64,000 nucleotides of DNA from Iodidimonas muriae (GCF_014647255.1 NZ_BMOV01000003.1:186001-250000); one strand, 5' to 3'. Shown: positions 16,322-25,451, counted from the first letter of the stretch. Notes: a model not told the origin generated them from the letters alone. A program made the numbers and translations.

Positions 16322-17101
16322 TCAAGCGTCCTTGTCCTTTTGCTTATCGTTGGCGCTTTCGTCCTCTTCTCCCATGTCATGGAAGGTGATGTCCCCAAAG
16401 CCTGCATTGACTTTACGGATGTTTTTGGGATTGCCATACACATCGACTTCACCCACACCATTGACAGCAACCATCGCCGAATCCGTGGCATAGGCCGACA
16501 TCTGGCCCGCACCATTGATGGTGAGCTGCACCGTTTTACAGCGCAAGTCCCTGGCATCCACATCTGCGGCCCCGTTGCTTACAGCGATCAGGGTACCGCA
16601 CCGGCCCTCGCCCTCAATGTCGCCAGCTCCGTTGATGGTCAGCATCAGGCTCTCACTATCCAAATTCATCAACTGGGCACTGGTCGCGCCATCAAGCGTC
16701 AAAGCCGTCAGGCTGGGCACATGGAGCACCATCTTGACGTCCCCGAACCCTCTATTGCCCAACTTCCCTTTCGGTTCGACCAGCAATTCACCATTTATGA
16801 TCTTTGTCTTGATCAGATTCAGGACCTCCTTGTCGCCTTCGACCTTGAGCATCGCAGGCTTTCCCGCCACCAGATCCACATCATAATGGCCCACAAGCCG
16901 TACCCGATTGAACTCCGCCATGCTGATATCCCTGGTCTGGGATATGTCTTCACCGGACAGTGTGATTCGGATGATTTCTTCGGATCGGATCTCTTCCATC
17001 AGCTGACTTGGGGTAACGAATGAAGCCACCACAACCACAGCAAAAATGGCTGCAATGACACCGCCAAAAACCATTGTCCGTTTATTCTGGATTCCTGTCA
17101 T
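16322..17101 (-). CDS. GIN-domain (DUF2807) envelope protein
   Basis: The 259-residue protein has an N-terminal membrane segment (about 9-28), then a repeated beta structure typical of DUF2807: DISMAEFNRVRLVGHYDVDLVAG, LTLDGATSAQLMNL, LTINGAGDIEGEG, LTINGAGQMSAYA and VAVNGVGEVDVYG. The repeating INGAG turns suggest a right-handed beta-helix outside the cytoplasmic membrane. The very end is charged (EEDESANDKQKDKDA). Function is unknown; family members are often called putative auto-transporter adhesin head GIN domains. GGAGAA precedes the ATG. It reads toward maeB in the same direction with a 164-bp gap holding a tandem repeat. Confidence 0.8.
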   Translation of the reverse strand: MTGIQNKRTMVFGGVIAAIFAVVVVASFVTPSQLMEEIRSEEIIRITLSGEDISQTRDISMAEFNRVRLVGHYDVDLVAGKPAMLKVEGDKEVLNLIKTKIINGELLVEPKGKLGNRGFGDVKMVLHVPSLTALTLDGATSAQLMNLDSESLMLTINGAGDIEGEGRCGTLIAVSNGAADVDARDLRCKTVQLTINGAGQMSAYATDSAMVAVNGVGEVDVYGNPKNIRKVNAGFGDITFHDMGEEDESANDKQKDKDA

Positions 17102-17330
17102 CCATGTTCTCCATTCACTGATCGCCGGTTACCGGACGGTCGTCGCATTTCCCGCTAACAGCCTGTGCAAGCAGTGCTCTTTGCAAAAAGCACAGCCTCA
17201 TTAATATATCCAAACGATATAATAGCTTTGCAGATTGATCAAGGCCTATGATTTAGAGCGCCTAAAAACAAAGGCGATCGAAGCGGTGGTCCCTTGCCAA
17301 GCCCATAAGTCCCCCGCAAAATGGCCCTTG

Positions 17331-17681
17331 ATGATCAACCACAATCCCATTGCCCCTTTCCCGTCCACCAGCAATGCCCCGAAGGCAGTGCTGTTCACGC
17401 GCATGGAATTGACGCTGATCCTGAATGTCTATGGGCGCATGGTTGCCGCTGGATACTGGCGCGACTATGGCATCCATAGCGGCCGCGACAGGGCGGTGTT
17501 TTCCATTTTCCGCCGTGCCAGCGAAATGCCACTTTACCGGATTATCAAAAGCCCTGCCCATGCCAAACGACAAGGGGCATGGCTGATCCTTGGCATGGAC
17601 GGGCAAATCCTGAAGCGCGGACAGGCTTTGGAACCGGTATTAAAACTGTTTGAACGCCAGCTTCTAAAGCTTGCGGATTGA
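17331..17681 (+). CDS. DUF2794 family protein
   Basis: The 116-residue protein matches DUF2794, an alphaproteobacterial family without known function. Recognisable parts are ELTLILNVYGRMVAAGYWRDYGI, AVFSIFRRASEMPLYRI and the C-terminal ILKRGQALEPVLKLFE. The start at 17331 gives the usual family length. An upstream TTG at 17235 would add 32 residues without likeness to the family. A TATAAT at 17218-17223 could serve as -10 box and would leave a leader of about 100 bases. Confidence 0.75.
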   Translation: MINHNPIAPFPSTSNAPKAVLFTRMELTLILNVYGRMVAAGYWRDYGIHSGRDRAVFSIFRRASEMPLYRIIKSPAHAKRQGAWLILGMDGQILKRGQALEPVLKLFERQLLKLAD

Positions 17682-17701
17682 CCCCGTTTCCATGCCGGAA
17701 A

Positions 17702-18127
17702 TCACTCTTTTTCCTTCAGCTTATAAGCGACAAATTTCCCGAGCCCGCAAGAGGCCCCGGCCACCGAACTGCGGTTCAAAACGGTGATGATATCGGTGTT
17801 GCATAACTGCCCGGTACTGGTGGAATAGGTGAAGCTTTCATAAAAACCAAGCTGCGGGCACCGATTGGGCAAATTGCTGAGATAGCCTTCCCGACCGCGC
17901 ATCTCAAAAAAGATTTCTGTATCCGACAACACATGGCTTTGGGAAATCCGCGTCAAGGAAATGCAGCTTTTTTCCTCTCCCGTTGCCTCATAGCGGCCAA
18001 GAATAGCGTGATCTTTCTCGATCTTTGCGGCCTGTGCCGCATCCGGCGTGTTTTCTTGTCCTTGCGCGCAGGCGGCCACCGCCGCCAGCCCGAAAAGAAA
18101 AAGCCATCTGAACGATCCTTCCATCAT
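17702..18127 (-). CDS. lipoprotein, DUF6491-like, paralogue of the next gene upstream
   Basis: The 141-residue product starts with a lipoprotein signal ending VAAC (cysteine near residue 20). The mature part has four further cysteines in the order CISLTRI, NRCPQLGF, GQLCNTD and GASCGLGKF, with an ESFTY segment between. The same pattern appears in the neighbouring lipoprotein 18182-18598. It resembles the DUF6491 family, of unknown function, and probably folds outside the inner membrane with two disulfides. GGAAGGG precedes the start. The gene lies 54 bp downstream of its paralogue, probably in one transcript. Confidence 0.7.
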   Translation of the reverse strand: MMEGSFRWLFLFGLAAVAACAQGQENTPDAAQAAKIEKDHAILGRYEATGEEKSCISLTRISQSHVLSDTEIFFEMRGREGYLSNLPNRCPQLGFYESFTYSTSTGQLCNTDIITVLNRSSVAGASCGLGKFVAYKLKEKE

Positions 18128-18181
18128 TCCACCCTTCCTTGGTTAAAGCTTCGCCATATCGCCCAAATGAACGCCGGGCGC

Positions 18182-18598
18182 TCACATCTGTTCCGGTCGG
18201 GGGTCCAGCCGTTCAAAAAGCCCAAGCCCGCACAAAGCGCCGGGGCCATCAGGGCTTTTGACCTGAACCATATCAGTGCGGCACAGCGTCTCCGCTTTGG
18301 CGCGAATATCGAAGGATTCACTCATCATAAGGCCGGGACAGACTTGCGGCAAATCATTGCGCCACAGGCTATCATCGGCAAGCTGGAAGGTGATGGTATT
18401 GAGATCGATCACCGCCATTTCCACAATCGGAACAGGCGGCAAGCAAGCTTTGGTTGCGCCGCTATTTTGCCAGGCAGAAAGCCGGATATCTTCAAGTCGT
18501 TGCACGGGGGGCGGGTTCGACCCGGCACCATTACATGCAGCAAGGCCAAAGGCCAAAGCCACAAACAGAGCCAAAACAAAGCCGCCCCGCATCCCCAT
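18182..18598 (-). CDS. lipoprotein, DUF6491-like, paralogue of the next gene downstream
   Basis: The 138-residue product has a signal ending GLAAC (cysteine near residue 22), then cysteines in KACLPP, PQVCPGL, ETLCRTD and GALCGLGLF plus an SESFD segment, matching the adjacent lipoprotein position for position. The function of this DUF6491-like pair is unknown. The start lies 12 bp after the end of the aldehyde dehydrogenase gene, with AAGGA inside that gene's last codons, so it may belong to the same transcript as the catabolic operon. A later in-frame ATG at 18592 is also possible. Confidence 0.7.
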   Translation of the reverse strand: MGMRGGFVLALFVALAFGLAACNGAGSNPPPVQRLEDIRLSAWQNSGATKACLPPVPIVEMAVIDLNTITFQLADDSLWRNDLPQVCPGLMMSESFDIRAKAETLCRTDMVQVKSPDGPGALCGLGLFERLDPRPEQM

Positions 18599-18610
18599 GT
18601 CTATGCGTCC

Positions 18611-20107
18611 TTAAAGATCGAATTTGATCCCCTGCGCCAAAGGCAGGTCCGTGGAATAATTCACCGTAGAGGTTTGGCGGCGCATATAGACCTTCCACGC
18701 ATCGGAGCCGGATTCGCGGCCACCGCCGGTGTCTTTCTCACCACCGAACGCACCGCCGATTTCCGCGCCGGACGTACCGATATTCACATTGGCAATGCCA
18801 CAATCGGAACCGGTGGCCGACAAATAACGCTCGGCTTCGCGCACATCATTGGTGAAGATGGCAGAGGACAAGCCCTGCGGCACACCATTTTGCAAGGCAA
18901 TGGCTTCATCCAGCGTGCTATATGTCACCACATAAAGGATCGGCGCGAAGGTTTCTTCCACCATCACCCCGGCTTGCTTGGGCATATCCACCAGCGCCGG
19001 ACGGGCATAATAGGCATTGGGGTATTCATCTTCCAAAACCCGTCCGCCGCCATGCACGGTGCCGCCTTCCTTGCGGGCTTTTTCCAATGACCTTTCCATG
19101 CCATCGAAGGATGCTTTGTCGATCAATGGCCCCACAAGTGCTCCTTCAAGGGGATTGCCCACCGTTACGGCGTCATAGGCTTTTTTAAGGCGCGGCATCA
19201 ACGTGTCATAAACGCTTTCATGCACGATCAACCGGCGCGTCGAGGTGCAGCGCTGACCGGCTGTGCCCACAGCCCCGAATACAATGCCGCGCACCGCCAG
19301 ATCCAGATCGGCAGAAGGGGTAACGATGATGGCATTATTGCCGCCCAGTTCCAAAAGGCAGCGGCCAAAGCGGGCGGCCACACGGGGCCCCACTTTGCGA
19401 CCCATGGCGCATGAGCCGGTGGCGGAAATCAGCGGCAGGCGCGGATCATCCACCATGGCTTCCCCGACATCTGCAGCACCAATGATCACGTGCGACAAGC
19501 CTTCCGGTGCCGCGCCAAACCGCTTTACGGCACGTTCAAACAAGGCCTGACAGGCAAGGGCAGTGAGCGGCGTTTTCTCTGATGGTTTCCAGATCACCGG
19601 ATCACCGCAAACCAAGGCAAGGGCGGCGTTCCACGACCATACGGCCACCGGGAAATTGAAAGCGGAAATCACCCCGACAGGGCCAAGGGGCTGCCATGTT
19701 TCACGCATGGCATGGCCAGGACGTTCGGACGCGATGGTCAGGCCATAAAGCTGGCGCGACAGACCGACAGCGAAATCGCAAATATCGATCATTTCCTGAA
19801 CTTCGCCCTTGCCTTCTTCAAGGATTTTGCCGCATTCGGCACTGACAAGGCGGCCCAGCGCTTCTTTATGATCGCGCAGTTCTTCACCCAAAAGCCGCAC
19901 CAGTTCACCACGTTGCGGCCCCGGCACGGCGCGCCAGCTTGCAAATGCGTCCGTAGCCTTGCCGATCTTGGCCGAAACCATTTGCGGGCTATCAAGGTCC
20001 ACATGGCCCAAAACGGCCCCGTCGATGGGGCTGGTCACGGCCAGTTCGCCTTTGGTAAAATGCGCCGGGTCCAAATGAAGGGCGGTCAGCAAATCTTGAG
20101 ACGTCAT
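18611..20107 (-). CDS. amaB: aldehyde dehydrogenase, ALDH7 type (alpha-aminoadipate semialdehyde dehydrogenase)
   Basis: The 498-residue NAD-dependent dehydrogenase has the ALDH7-specific region GTAGQRCTSTRRL with catalytic Cys297, general base Glu263 in LLELGGNNAI, and PVGVISAFNFPVAVW for cofactor binding. ALDH7 enzymes oxidise alpha-aminoadipate semialdehyde (in equilibrium with piperideine-6-carboxylate) to alpha-aminoadipate in lysine breakdown. The neighbouring lysine/saccharopine-type dehydrogenase supports this substrate. AGGAGT precedes the ATG at 20107; a longer frame to 20161 overlaps the upstream gene. It follows the ThDP enzyme gene by 43 bp. Confidence 0.88.
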   Translation of the reverse strand: MTSQDLLTALHLDPAHFTKGELAVTSPIDGAVLGHVDLDSPQMVSAKIGKATDAFASWRAVPGPQRGELVRLLGEELRDHKEALGRLVSAECGKILEEGKGEVQEMIDICDFAVGLSRQLYGLTIASERPGHAMRETWQPLGPVGVISAFNFPVAVWSWNAALALVCGDPVIWKPSEKTPLTALACQALFERAVKRFGAAPEGLSHVIIGAADVGEAMVDDPRLPLISATGSCAMGRKVGPRVAARFGRCLLELGGNNAIIVTPSADLDLAVRGIVFGAVGTAGQRCTSTRRLIVHESVYDTLMPRLKKAYDAVTVGNPLEGALVGPLIDKASFDGMERSLEKARKEGGTVHGGGRVLEDEYPNAYYARPALVDMPKQAGVMVEETFAPILYVVTYSTLDEAIALQNGVPQGLSSAIFTNDVREAERYLSATGSDCGIANVNIGTSGAEIGGAFGGEKDTGGGRESGSDAWKVYMRRQTSTVNYSTDLPLAQGIKFDL

Positions 20108-20150
20108 AGGAATACTCCTGAGATTATATATGTCGGGCCAAATAACGCCT

Positions 20151-21830
20151 TTATGCGCCAAGGCCGCTTAATGTTGCAGTGGGACTGATTGCTTCACGGT
20201 CCACAATGATTTCAATGAGAGCCGGACCATCGGTGGCCAAGGCACGGCCCAAAGCCGGTTCGAATTGATCGGACGAATCCACCCGCCATGCCTCCATCCC
20301 GAAGGCTTTGGCATAGGCGACAAAATCGGGATTCGTGAGATCGGTTCCGCTGACCCTTTGGGGATAGCTGCGTTCCTGATGCATGCGGATGGTGCCGTAC
20401 ATGCCGTTATTGAGCACCAAAAACACCGTTTTCGCATTATAGCGTACAGCGGTGGCCAGTTCGTTACCGCTCATCAAAAAGCAGCCGTCCCCGGCCACAG
20501 CCGCCACCGGACGGTCCGGTGCGGCCAGGCTCGCCGCGATGCCCGCAGGCACCCCATAACCCATGGCTCCCGATGTGGGCGCAAGCTGGGTTTTAAAGCC
20601 GCGATATTCAAAAAAGCGGTGCAGGAACGCTGCATAATTTCCCGCACCATTGGTGACAATCGCCTCATCGGGAAGGGCCGCCCGCAAGCTGTGATAAAGC
20701 GCCCCAAGCTGCACTGCGCCGGGATTGGCAACAGGGCTGCGCCATCCGCTTTCCTCTGATGCGGCACCACCGCACCAATCGGCCCAATCGCCCGACACCC
20801 CTTCTTCCGACAAGGCTTTTGCAAACAGTCCGGGAGCGGCATTGATGGCATGATCCGCTTGATAAACCCGGCCCAACTCCTCGGCCCCGGCATGCACATG
20901 CACAAGACGTTGGTGCGGTACGGGCACATCGAGGCGATGATAACCATGGGTCGTCATCTCTCCCAAACGCGGGCCGATCACCAGCAACAGATCCGCAGCC
21001 TTCATGCGGTTGACCAGCGCCGGATTGGCCCCGATCCCCATATGCCCGGCATAGGCTGGCGAGCGATTGTCTATCAAAGACTGGCAGCGGAATGACGTGG
21101 CAACGGGCAGATGGTGGCGTTCCGCAAATGCCTGAAGGGCTTTGGATTGATCCGCACTCCACGGGCCGCCACCGATCAGGAGAAGCGGCTGTTTTGCCGC
21201 CGAAATGGCCTTTGCCACCGCCACCACATCTTCTTTTGCCGGATGCGCCTGCACCGGCTTGTGTGCGCGGCTGCGCTGACGGCCGGTCGAAGCGCTGAGA
21301 ACATCTTCAGGCAAAGCCAGCGCCACCGGACCTTGCCGCCCCGCCGTGGCGGTGGACCAGGCATGGCCCAGATATTCCGCTATCCGGTCGGGCGTTCCCA
21401 CTTCGCCGGTCCATTTGGTCAGTTCCGACAGGAATTTGCGATAATCAATTTCCTGAAAGGCTTCCCGGTCGATCATTGAGCGTGCCACTTGCCCAATGAA
21501 CAACAGCATCGGCGTCGAATCCTGAAATGCCGTATGCAGCCCGATGCTGGCATGGGTCGCCCCCGGCCCGCGGGTTACAAGCGCCAAGCCGGGGTCGCCG
21601 GTGAGTTTCCCATAAGCCTCCGCCATATTGGCGGCAGAGGCTTCATGGCGACAGGTGATGAACGGCAAGCGGTCCCGCACATCATGGAGCGCATCCAGCA
21701 CCGCCAGATAGCTTTCGCCCGGCACGCCGAAAGCCATTCTGGCCCCGGCCTGCACCAGCGACTCCACAAGAACACCGGCGCCGGTCATGGGCGGAGCGCT
21801 TTTTGAAAGGCCTGTTCCTGAAGCGGTCAT
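20151..21830 (-). CDS. thiamine diphosphate-dependent enzyme (acetolactate synthase-like)
   Basis: The 559-residue protein has the three-domain plan of the acetohydroxyacid synthase/benzoylformate decarboxylase superfamily: pyrimidine-binding domain with the activating Glu63 in CRHEASAANMAEAYG, a central domain, and a cofactor domain with GDGCF (447) to NNGMYG (474-479). It lacks strong signs of true acetolactate synthase. Sitting between a lysine-type dehydrogenase and an ALDH7 enzyme, it may act on a 2-oxo acid from lysine breakdown, but this is a guess. Its start is 6 bp after the upstream gene's stop, so the genes are probably coupled. Confidence 0.85.
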   Translation of the reverse strand: MTASGTGLSKSAPPMTGAGVLVESLVQAGARMAFGVPGESYLAVLDALHDVRDRLPFITCRHEASAANMAEAYGKLTGDPGLALVTRGPGATHASIGLHTAFQDSTPMLLFIGQVARSMIDREAFQEIDYRKFLSELTKWTGEVGTPDRIAEYLGHAWSTATAGRQGPVALALPEDVLSASTGRQRSRAHKPVQAHPAKEDVVAVAKAISAAKQPLLLIGGGPWSADQSKALQAFAERHHLPVATSFRCQSLIDNRSPAYAGHMGIGANPALVNRMKAADLLLVIGPRLGEMTTHGYHRLDVPVPHQRLVHVHAGAEELGRVYQADHAINAAPGLFAKALSEEGVSGDWADWCGGAASEESGWRSPVANPGAVQLGALYHSLRAALPDEAIVTNGAGNYAAFLHRFFEYRGFKTQLAPTSGAMGYGVPAGIAASLAAPDRPVAAVAGDGCFLMSGNELATAVRYNAKTVFLVLNNGMYGTIRMHQERSYPQRVSGTDLTNPDFVAYAKAFGMEAWRVDSSDQFEPALGRALATDGPALIEIIVDREAISPTATLSGLGA

Positions 21831-21836
21831 GGCGGC

Positions 21837-22967
21837 TTATTCCGCAGCCCGGCCCGCAGCTCCCGGCGTCATATCTGCCACATTGGGTTGCGCCAGCGCA
21901 TAATGCCGCCCGAAACGGTTTTCCAAGAACATATCCAGCGAGATATCTTCTTGCCGCACAAAGCCTTTTTGGGCAATCGCGCCGGTGGTCAACAAATCCA
22001 GAACGGCACAGATGCCCGCCGATGTGGTGATCTGGATACCGCTCCACATGCGGCCATCCAGTTCATGGGCATAAACCTTCTGGGCATGGCTTTCCTGCAT
22101 GAATCGCCCATTGCGATAGCCCGATACGGTGACGAAAATCAGCACCACATCCTGCATGGTCAACGGGATGGCATGCTCAAAAATGTCTTTCATCAAGTCC
22201 GGCTTTTCGGCCAGACGCAGATCCTGAAGCAGCATTTTCACGATATCGCGGTGGCCCGGATAACGCACCGTGCGATAATTGAGGTTATTCACCTTGCCTG
22301 CCAGCGTTTCCGCCAAGGTGCCAAGCCCGCCCGACGTATTGAAGGCTTCATAGGTGATGCCATCCAGTGAGAAATGCTCGATTTCTTCCAAGGGCGGCAC
22401 TTCTTTGAGCACACCGCCGACAACCGCATCGCATGGATTGCAATATTCGTTGATCAGCCCGTCGGTGGACCAGGTGAGATTGTATTTCAACGCATTGGTG
22501 GGATATTTCGGCAAAGCCCCAACGCGCATATGCACATTGTGCAGGCTGTCAAAGCGACCGGCCAGATCGGCGGCAACGATGGAAATAAAGCCCGGAGCCA
22601 GCCCGCATTGGGGAATAAACGCGGTTTCGGCATTTTCCGACAGCGCCTTGATGGCGCGGGTGCTGGCCACATCTTCGGTAAGATCCAGATAATGGCAGCC
22701 CGCTTCTTTTGCCGCCTTGCCAATGCCGGGATTAAGATGGAACGGCATGGCCGACAGAACCGCAAAACAGCCCTGCATGGCACTTATCAAGCTGTCATGA
22801 TCGCTGGCATCCACCACCCGTGTTTCAACGCGATCGGATTGCACAATGCGCGCAAAAGCGGCCTCGTCCCGATCGCCCACACGCACGTGATAATCGCCGG
22901 TTTGCGCCAGCATCACCGTGATCATTTCACCGATCTTGCCAGCACCCAGCAATAAAATCCGCTTCAT
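21837..22967 (-). CDS. saccharopine dehydrogenase family protein (saccharopine or lysine 6-dehydrogenase)
   Basis: The 376-residue protein has an N-terminal Rossmann fold (RILLLGAGKIGEM), the CGLAPGFISIVAADL turn, and the C-terminal family region with YEAFNTSGGLGTLAETL and YRTVRYPGHRDIVKMLL. It resembles both LYS9-type saccharopine dehydrogenase and bacterial lysine 6-dehydrogenase; both give alpha-aminoadipate semialdehyde, the substrate of the ALDH7 enzyme two genes on. No lysine-ketoglutarate reductase is nearby, which slightly favours direct lysine 6-dehydrogenation. GGGAGTG precedes the ATG. It is the first gene of the minus-strand operon. Confidence 0.87.
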   Translation of the reverse strand: MKRILLLGAGKIGEMITVMLAQTGDYHVRVGDRDEAAFARIVQSDRVETRVVDASDHDSLISAMQGCFAVLSAMPFHLNPGIGKAAKEAGCHYLDLTEDVASTRAIKALSENAETAFIPQCGLAPGFISIVAADLAGRFDSLHNVHMRVGALPKYPTNALKYNLTWSTDGLINEYCNPCDAVVGGVLKEVPPLEEIEHFSLDGITYEAFNTSGGLGTLAETLAGKVNNLNYRTVRYPGHRDIVKMLLQDLRLAEKPDLMKDIFEHAIPLTMQDVVLIFVTVSGYRNGRFMQESHAQKVYAHELDGRMWSGIQITTSAGICAVLDLLTTGAIAQKGFVRQEDISLDMFLENRFGRHYALAQPNVADMTPGAAGRAAE

Positions 22968-23153
22968 AGTACTACACTCCCAAATACAAATGGGGATTGC
23001 GCGCGCCTTTCATAGGTCTTGGGCAATCCCTCCCCAAAGCTATAACCCCGCCTTGATACTCTCATGCTGACATACTTGTGAACCCCTGTTCCGCAGTTGT
23101 GACCCCGCCATCAATGTCCCTCAAAGACCGGGTATTCTATATATCAAGATCAT

Positions 23154-24098
23154 ATGATTGTTCGAACCCGTGCTGTCACAGAACCGGAAACCCACGTGCC
23201 GCCTGATTTCAATTGTAATTTCGATGCTCCTTATGAAGCCCCCCACCCCATTGCCCGGGGCATTGTGCAGGTGCTTGCCCAAAACCCCAAGGATTACACC
23301 TTTCGTGGTACCAACAGTTTTCTGGTGGGCGAAACCGAACTGGCGATCATCGACCCCGGCCCCTTGCTGGACAGCCATATCGATGCCTTGATGAAAGCGG
23401 TGGCAGGGCGCCCCGTGCGCGCCATTTTGGTCACCCATAGCCATCGGGATCATTCTCCGGCAGCCGCTGCCTTGTCACAGCTCACCGACGCACCGGTGAT
23501 GGGCCATCGCCCCATCGACGCCGCCATTGCCGCCCTGACCACAGAAGACGTGGATCTGGCCTTTGCGCCGGATCGAGAGCTGACAGATCAAGACAGCATC
23601 ACCATCGATGGGCGGGTAATCCGCGCCGTTCACACGCCAGGGCATTTTCCCAACCATTTATGCTACGCCCTTGAACAAGAGCGTATTTTATTTTCCGGCG
23701 ATCAGGTGATGGGCTGGTCCACCACCGTCATTTCGCCGCCCTTGGGCAATCTGGAGCATTATCTGAATTCGCTGGATGCCCTGCTGACCCGTGATGACCG
23801 GCTGTATCTGCCCAGCCACGGCCCGAAAATCGACAATCCGCATCACTATGTCCGTCAGTTGATCGAGCATCGCCATTGCCGCGAACAACAGATTATCGCC
23901 TGTCTGCAAAAAGGCTGCCGCACGCCCGCAGAAATTGTCTCGCAGATTTATACGGGCCTGACCCCGCGCCTTGTTCAGGCGGCACAACAATCGGTCCAGG
24001 CTCATCTTGACTATTTGACCGCTCAAGGGCTTTTAGGTCCGGGGAATGTCTATCACCCCCGCCCCACCGAATCGGCTTTACGCCCCGTTCAGTCCTAG
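23154..24098 (+). CDS. MBL-fold metallo-hydrolase (LACTB2-like)
   Basis: The 314-residue protein has the metallo-beta-lactamase signature HSHRDH at 95-100, later metal ligands in HTPGHFPNHL and FSGDQVMGWS, and PSHGPKIDN, followed by a C-terminal winged-helix-like part (about 225-300). This plan matches the LACTB2/glyoxalase II-like group, which includes endoribonucleases as well as thioester hydrolases, so the substrate is open. The gene diverges from the catabolic operon and is followed 10 bp later by a hydrolase gene. No clear ribosome-binding site is seen at this ATG. Confidence 0.85.
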   Translation: MIVRTRAVTEPETHVPPDFNCNFDAPYEAPHPIARGIVQVLAQNPKDYTFRGTNSFLVGETELAIIDPGPLLDSHIDALMKAVAGRPVRAILVTHSHRDHSPAAAALSQLTDAPVMGHRPIDAAIAALTTEDVDLAFAPDRELTDQDSITIDGRVIRAVHTPGHFPNHLCYALEQERILFSGDQVMGWSTTVISPPLGNLEHYLNSLDALLTRDDRLYLPSHGPKIDNPHHYVRQLIEHRHCREQQIIACLQKGCRTPAEIVSQIYTGLTPRLVQAAQQSVQAHLDYLTAQGLLGPGNVYHPRPTESALRPVQS

Positions 24099-24108
24099 AG
24101 GTTGTTTC

Positions 24109-24996
24109 ATGAAAATCGGTCGCGTCCTTATCACCTTCGCCGGACTGGCTGTGATTATGGGCGGCCTTTATGCCTGTGTCGGGCCACCTTCCGACCTGCG
24201 TGACGACCACGGCATATGGGACGTCACACGCCTGTCTGTCGATGCCCCCATCGGCGCCGACGAATCCACACAGATCGCCGCTTATACCCAAGGCCCCTCA
24301 AACGCGCGCACCGTGATATTGGTCCATGGCACGCCCGGCTCTGCCGAAGGTTGGCGGGATTTCATGACCATGGCGGGCGACAGCTTTCATTTCATCGCTA
24401 TTGACCGCCCCGGCTTTGGCGAAAGCGGACCGGAAGGGGCTGTGACCTCCCTTGCACAACAAGCGGCAGCCCTTCGCCCATTTCTGAAGCCAGAGAATGG
24501 CCTGAAACCAATCCTGATGGGCCATAGCCTGGGAGGGCCGGTGGTCGTGCGCGCTGCCATGGATTATCCCGATCTGGTGGGCGGGCTAATATTGGCGGCA
24601 GGGGCATTCGATCCCGATCTGGAAAAGGTCTATGCCATCCAGCATCTCGGCGACAGCTTCCTTCTGTCTTGGGCCCTGCCGCGGGCCATGCGCAATGCCA
24701 ATCGCGAACTGATCGCCCTTGAAGACGAGCTGGTGCAGCTATCTAAAGGGATCGCGCAGATGCGCCTGCCCATCATCATGGTGCATGGCACCGAAGACGA
24801 TCTGGTCCCCTATGCCAATGTGGATTATATGCGCAAAACGCTTCCCGAAGACGCGCCCTTTACATTGGCGCGTCTGGATGGACAAAACCATTTCCTGCCA
24901 TGGAACTCCAAAGAGATTCTGTTGGACGCCATCCAAGAACTGGACCGACATCTTATCGACAATGCTCAGGCGCGGTCCAACATCCGCAACGAATAA
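24109..24996 (+). CDS. alpha/beta hydrolase, probable lipoprotein
   Basis: The 295-residue protein has an N-terminal hydrophobic stretch ending LYAC (Cys23), which fits a lipoprotein signal. The hydrolase core has LVHGTPGSAEGW, nucleophile Ser140 in GHSLGG, an acid in HGTEDDLVP and a histidine in GQNHFLPW, so the catalytic triad is complete. It probably acts on an ester or amide in the periplasm; the substrate is unknown. GAGG lies 8 bases before the ATG. The gene ends inside the convergent folA, overlapping it by 31 bp. Confidence 0.83.
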   Translation: MKIGRVLITFAGLAVIMGGLYACVGPPSDLRDDHGIWDVTRLSVDAPIGADESTQIAAYTQGPSNARTVILVHGTPGSAEGWRDFMTMAGDSFHFIAIDRPGFGESGPEGAVTSLAQQAAALRPFLKPENGLKPILMGHSLGGPVVVRAAMDYPDLVGGLILAAGAFDPDLEKVYAIQHLGDSFLLSWALPRAMRNANRELIALEDELVQLSKGIAQMRLPIIMVHGTEDDLVPYANVDYMRKTLPEDAPFTLARLDGQNHFLPWNSKEILLDAIQELDRHLIDNAQARSNIRNE

Positions 24997-25451
24997 GCAG
25001 GCGCCTCCCCCTCGGCGGGATGGTCTATACAAGAAACTTCACGCCACTGATCTTTGGAGAGTTCGGGAAAATACGTATCGCCCGCCACCTCCAGATGCAC
25101 CCGGGTCAAATACACCCGATCGGCGCGGGGCAGGCTTTGCCTGTAAATCTCGCCGCCACCGATCACCATGATTTCCTCATCCGATCCGGCCATGCGGATG
25201 GCCTCATCCACCGAAGACGCCACATCAACCCCCTCGGCGTGCCAGTTTTCCTGACGGGTAATGACAATATTGCGGCGCTTGGGCAAAGGCTTGCCAATGG
25301 ATTCATAGGTTTTACGGCCCATTAGAACCGTATGCCCCAAAGTGATCTTGCGAAAATGCCGCAAATCAGCGGGCAGGTGCCAAGGCATCGCTCCTTTCAT
25401 GCCAATCACGCCATTTTCGGCAGCGGCCACAATCAGTGATAGTCTTGCCAT
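24966..25451 (-). CDS. folA: dihydrofolate reductase
   Basis: The 161-residue enzyme reduces dihydrofolate to tetrahydrofolate with NADPH. It has AAAENGVIGMKGAMPWHLPADLRHF with the catalytic aspartate, VLMGRKTYESIG, NIVITRQ and the glycine-rich MVIGGGEIYRQ. The start at 25451 gives the normal length; a longer frame to 25502 overlaps the divergent hydrolase region. It is split from thyA (26863) by two other genes, although the two enzymes work together in thymidylate synthesis. Confidence 0.95.
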   Translation of the reverse strand: MARLSLIVAAAENGVIGMKGAMPWHLPADLRHFRKITLGHTVLMGRKTYESIGKPLPKRRNIVITRQENWHAEGVDVASSVDEAIRMAGSDEEIMVIGGGEIYRQSLPRADRVYLTRVHLEVAGDTYFPELSKDQWREVSCIDHPAEGEAPAYSLRMLDRA

